From Campylobacteraceae bacterium (GTDB taxonomy: Bacteria; Campylobacterota; Campylobacteria; Campylobacterales; Arcobacteraceae), in NCBI GenBank assembly GCA_013373175.1, contig JABXII010000022.1, forward strand, positions 1 through 64,000: a DNA stretch of 64,000 nucleotides, in the 5' to 3' direction. The notes beneath the pieces are model-generated. The model was not told where the DNA came from. It was given only the letters and a program-made list of their open reading frames with translations, and did not search any database. The translations under genes were made by a program, and so were the position numbers. Of the stretch, positions 60,923 through 64,000 are shown piece after piece. Each line of letters begins with the position of its first letter. Within the stretch, counting starts at the first letter, position 1.

Positions 60923-63295
60923 TTGGTGAAAAATTTAGTAATAGTAGAGTCTCCCGCAAAAGCAAAAACGATATCAAAGTTTTTAGGAAAAGATTTCAAA
61001 GTAATGGCTTCAATGGGGCATGTTAGAGATCTTCCAAAGTCAAAGTTGGGATTTGATCCTGAAAACAATTTTGAACCAAAGTATCTGGTTTCAACTGATA
61101 AGAAAAAAGTTATTAGTGACTTAAAAAAAGAGATTACTAAAGATACAACAATCTACCTAGCAGCCGATGAAGATAGAGAGGGAGAAGCTATCGCATGGCA
61201 CTTAATTCCTGCACTAAAAATTGAAAAAAATCCATTAAAAAGGATTGTTTTCCACGAAATTACTAAAGATGCTATTATAGAAGCTATCAATAATCCAAGA
61301 GAAGTAAACCAACACTTAGTAGATGCTCAACAAGCAAGAAGAATCCTTGATAGAGCAGTTGGGTATGAACTTTCTCCATTACTATGGAAAAAAGTTAGAT
61401 ACGGTCTAAGTGCAGGTAGAGTTCAAAGTGTTGCAGTTAGAATTATTGTTGATAGAGAAAATGAGATTAGAGCCTTCGAGCCAGAAGAGTTTTGGAAGAT
61501 AAAATCAATTTTTTCAAATCCAGAACTTGAAGCAATATTAGCAAAAGTTGATGGAAAAGCAAAAAGAATTAAAAATGAACAAGAAGCAAAAGAGATAGAA
61601 AGTTCTGCTTTAGCTTCTAACTTTACTTTAATAGATATTGAAGAAAAAGAATCAAAAAGAAATCCAGCAGCTCCATTTACTACTTCAACACTACAACAAG
61701 AAGCAAGTAGAAAAATAGGTCTTTCTGTTAGACAAACAATGGTAATTGCTCAACAACTTTATGAAGGAAATGTTGGAAATATTCCAAATCATACAGGTGG
61801 TTTGATTACTTATATGAGAACAGACTCACTTAACCTTTCAAAAGTTGCAACAAGTGCAGCAAAAGAAGTAATTGAAGCTGAATATGGGAAAGAATACTCA
61901 TTAGATAAACCAAGAGCATACAAATCAAAAGCCAAAGGAGCTCAAGAAGCTCACGAAGCTATTAGACCTGTTAATATGGCTTTAAAACCAAGTGATATTA
62001 AAGCATATGTTGAGCCAGCTCAATTTAGACTTTATTCTTTAATCTGGAAGAGAACTCTTGCTACTCAAATGGCTCCTGCTGTTATTGCAAATACTACATA
62101 TAAAATAGAAGCAGGAAAAGATAAAGAGTTAGAGTTTCAATCAAAGGGACAAAGAATAGTATTCGCAGGATTTATGAAAGCATATACTGAAGGAAGTGAT
62201 AATCCAGAAAGTGCTTTAGATAGTAGTGAAAAAATCTTACCTACAATCAAAAAAGACACAGTTTTAAATCTTGAAAAATTAGATTTAGAACAAAACTTTA
62301 CTAAACCCCCTGCAAGATATACAGAAGCTTCTTTAGTTAAAAAATTAGAGAGTGAAGGAATCGGAAGACCTTCTACTTATGCTCCAACAATTTCTACTAT
62401 TCAGCAAAGAGAATATGTAGAAAAAACAGAAGATAAAAAACTTACACCAACGCCAACAGGTGAGATTGTAAATAGTTTTTTAGTTGATCACTTCCCTGAA
62501 ATTGTAGATTTAGGATTTACAGCAAAAGTTGAAGAAGAGTTTGATGAAATAGCAGAAGGAAAAATTGCTTGGCAACAAGTAATGACTGATTTTTATGGTG
62601 GTTTTAAAAAGACTATTGATGAAAAAGAAGAGAGTGTAAATAAAGAAGACTACTTACAAATTAGAGAAATAGGAATCGACCCAGAATCTGGAAAACCTAT
62701 TAGTGCAAGAGTTGGAAGATATGGTCCATTTGTTCAAATAGGAACAAAAGATGACGAAGAAAAACCAAAGTTTGTTGCTATTCCTGATCATTTAAACATG
62801 GATACAATTACACTTGATGAAGCACTATTTTTATTTACTCTTCCAAGAGTTGTGGGGCAAACAGACGAGGGTGAAGATATTAAAGCAAATATAGGAAGAT
62901 TTGGTCCTTATTTACAAGTTAAATCGACATACTATTCTTTAAAAGAAGATGACCCTTATACTATTGAAGAAGCAAGAGCTAAAGAAGTTATAAAAGAGAT
63001 TTCAGAAGCAAAAGCAAAAGCTTTAATAAAAGATTTCCCAGAAGAAAAAGTTCAAGTTTTAATAGGAAGATATGGTCCATATATAAAACAAGGAAGAAAA
63101 AACTTTAAAATTCCAAAAGGTATTGAAGCTGAAGATTTAACAGTAGAGCAAGTATTAGAAATAATAGAAAAAGACCCTAAGTCAAAAACAGGTGCAAAAA
63201 AGACTACAGCTAAAAAAGCACCAGCAAAGAAAACAACTAGAAAAAAATCTACTACAACTAAAAAAACGACAGCTACCAAAAAAACAACTAAATAG
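60923..63295 (+). CDS. topA: DNA topoisomerase I, zinc-finger-free form
   Basis: A 790-residue type IA topoisomerase that relaxes negative supercoils. The Toprim domain starts VIVESPAKAKTISKFLG, and its acidic centre is LAADEDREGEAIAWHL. The catalytic Tyr297 is in ITYMRTDSLNLS. The C-terminal part (about 590-740) has repeats built on GRYGPFVQ, GRFGPYLQ and GRYGPYIK instead of Cys4 zinc fingers; I find no cysteine in the protein. The last 40 residues are a histone-H1-like Lys/Thr/Ala tail. Start: TTG 60923 or the next codon GTG 60926, with AAGG upstream. It abuts the phosphoesterase gene (TAG then ATG). Confidence 0.95.
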   Translation: MVKNLVIVESPAKAKTISKFLGKDFKVMASMGHVRDLPKSKLGFDPENNFEPKYLVSTDKKKVISDLKKEITKDTTIYLAADEDREGEAIAWHLIPALKIEKNPLKRIVFHEITKDAIIEAINNPREVNQHLVDAQQARRILDRAVGYELSPLLWKKVRYGLSAGRVQSVAVRIIVDRENEIRAFEPEEFWKIKSIFSNPELEAILAKVDGKAKRIKNEQEAKEIESSALASNFTLIDIEEKESKRNPAAPFTTSTLQQEASRKIGLSVRQTMVIAQQLYEGNVGNIPNHTGGLITYMRTDSLNLSKVATSAAKEVIEAEYGKEYSLDKPRAYKSKAKGAQEAHEAIRPVNMALKPSDIKAYVEPAQFRLYSLIWKRTLATQMAPAVIANTTYKIEAGKDKELEFQSKGQRIVFAGFMKAYTEGSDNPESALDSSEKILPTIKKDTVLNLEKLDLEQNFTKPPARYTEASLVKKLESEGIGRPSTYAPTISTIQQREYVEKTEDKKLTPTPTGEIVNSFLVDHFPEIVDLGFTAKVEEEFDEIAEGKIAWQQVMTDFYGGFKKTIDEKEESVNKEDYLQIREIGIDPESGKPISARVGRYGPFVQIGTKDDEEKPKFVAIPDHLNMDTITLDEALFLFTLPRVVGQTDEGEDIKANIGRFGPYLQVKSTYYSLKEDDPYTIEEARAKEVIKEISEAKAKALIKDFPEEKVQVLIGRYGPYIKQGRKNFKIPKGIEAEDLTVEQVLEIIEKDPKSKTGAKKTTAKKAPAKKTTRKKSTTTKKTTATKKTTK

Positions 63296-63814
63296 ATGAA
63301 AATAGGAATATTATCAGATAGTCACTATAAAAGTGACTATACTAAAGAAGTGATAGAGCACTTAAAAGAAAAGAAGTGTGAATATCTTGTTCATGCTGGA
63401 GATTTATGTATAGAAGAAAACTTACAGCACTTAGAAAATTCTAAGCTTAAATATATATCAGTTTTTGGAAATAATGATTCTTCTTTATTATCATATGTTA
63501 ATAAATATAATATAAAACAAGAGCCATATCTTTTTAAGATAAAAGATATAAAGTTCAAGCTAATGCATTTGCCTTTTTATTTAAATGCAAATGATAGTGA
63601 TGTGGTGATTTTTGGACATACACATGTTTTTGAGTGCCAATATAATAATGGAACTTTGTTTATAAACCCAGGGGAAGTCTGTGCTAGAGAGAAACCCTTG
63701 ATTGAGTGTGTGATGTTAGAAATTAATGAAAATGAGTATATAATCAATTATTACTCAAGAAATATAAATGAAAATAGTTTTTTAGAAAAAGAGATAAAAT
63801 ATGAGCGAAAATAA
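63296..63814 (+). CDS. YfcE/MJ0936-type metallophosphoesterase
   Basis: A 172-residue calcineurin-like phosphoesterase. The metal ligands are in GILSDSH, HAGDL, FGNND and IFGHTHV, all in the family order, and FINPGEVCAREKP is the C-terminal loop with the conserved Asn-Pro-Gly. Small members hydrolyse phosphodiesters such as bis-pNPP in vitro; physiological substrates are mostly unknown. Its ATG follows the topA stop directly, and its last codons overlap bioB by 14 bases, so it is expressed with both. Confidence 0.85.
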   Translation: MKIGILSDSHYKSDYTKEVIEHLKEKKCEYLVHAGDLCIEENLQHLENSKLKYISVFGNNDSSLLSYVNKYNIKQEPYLFKIKDIKFKLMHLPFYLNANDSDVVIFGHTHVFECQYNNGTLFINPGEVCAREKPLIECVMLEINENEYIINYYSRNINENSFLEKEIKYERK

Positions 63815-64000
63815 AGAAATATTTTTATGTGCTATTTGTAATATAGAAAGTGGTACATGTAATGAAGATTGTAAGTTTTGTACTCAAAGTGTAAAATACA
63901 AAGCTGATATTCAAAGATATAAGAAAAAGGCCATTGAGCAAATTGTAGAAGAAGCAAAAAGAGCAAGAGCAAACAATGCAAATGGATTTTGTCTTGTAAC
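63801..64000 (+). CDS. bioB: Biotin synthase BioB, 5' part (cut by window end)
   Basis: The first 66 codons of a radical SAM enzyme. CNEDCKFCTQS carries the CxxxCxxC motif that binds the SAM [4Fe-4S] cluster, and the context FLCAICNIESG...CTQSVKYKADIQRY matches Campylobacterota BioB, which lacks the longer N-terminus of the E. coli enzyme. BioB inserts sulfur into dethiobiotin. The frame is open to the end of the window. It overlaps the phosphoesterase gene by 14 bases. The topA-bioB neighbourhood is known from Campylobacter. Confidence 0.9.
   Translation, partial: MSENKEIFLCAICNIESGTCNEDCKFCTQSVKYKADIQRYKKKAIEQIVEEAKRARANNANGFCLV

Noticed and set aside
63180-63295. Repetitive AAAAAAACTA-type sequence at the topA 3' end as a tandem repeat or CRISPR-like array
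   Set aside because: It encodes the Lys/Thr tail of TopA; units are irregular and there are no spacers. No CRISPR array, transposase or integrase was seen anywhere in the window.

Overview
The window is about 64 kb of an AT-rich chromosome that reads as Campylobacterota, most likely Arcobacteraceae. The taxonomic signals are: a nuo operon in which nuoE and nuoF are replaced by two lineage-specific genes; the fabZ-lpxA-clpX-mreB-mreC block; a Csd4/Pgp1 cell-shape carboxypeptidase; futalosine-route MqnD; QueH; and the topA-bioB neighbourhood. No transposon, prophage, CRISPR array or tRNA was seen. Coding density is very high and no gene-free stretch exceeds 300 bases. Many genes start with TTG or GTG, and I moved several starts to fit Shine-Dalgarno spacing.

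Layout. 1-110: 3' end of a 5S rRNA and the rRNA-operon terminator. 171-5551: NirA-type siroheme reductase, rpsU, moaC, a DUF493 protein and a pair of peptidoglycan carboxypeptidases. 5291-11407 (minus): patatin and LpxH-like phosphoesterase, then dnaE-surE and a small unknown protein. 11487-17411: a glycosyltransferase, a CHASE2 adenylate cyclase, a FecR protein, a DJ-1 protein and two FlgO-type lipoproteins, probably an envelope-sensing group. 17406-22074 (minus): pyrG-recJ and ccoG. 22183-25209 (minus): a tight operon of a flavoprotein disulfide reductase, an amidoligase and a class I amidotransferase-like hydrolase; its product is unknown and it is the best candidate for an undescribed pathway. 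25434-34693: mnmG with a highly structured leader or small RNA, ribE, and the queH-lpxB-fabZ-lpxA-clpX-mreB-mreC envelope operon. 34761-44296: a lipoprotein gene whose only plausible start is ATT, nfo, a TetR/MATE pair, an FMN reductase, an AEC transporter, an 802-residue repeat lipoprotein and a membrane protein/AAA+ pair. 44420-58385: the complete 14-gene complex I operon. 58408-64000: a flavodoxin-fold protein, mqnD-murB, and topA-phosphoesterase-bioB, with bioB cut by the window end.

How the genes work together. Complex I (nuoA-N, probably fed by flavodoxin rather than NADH) delivers electrons to menaquinone, for which MqnD supplies a precursor; CcoG helps build the cbb3 oxidase. Envelope construction is spread over lpxA, lpxB, fabZ, mreB, mreC, murB, the two carboxypeptidases and the LpxH-like/glycosyltransferase pair. 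Inside complex I, the subunit in the NuoF position looks like a paralogue of the C-terminal half of NuoG.
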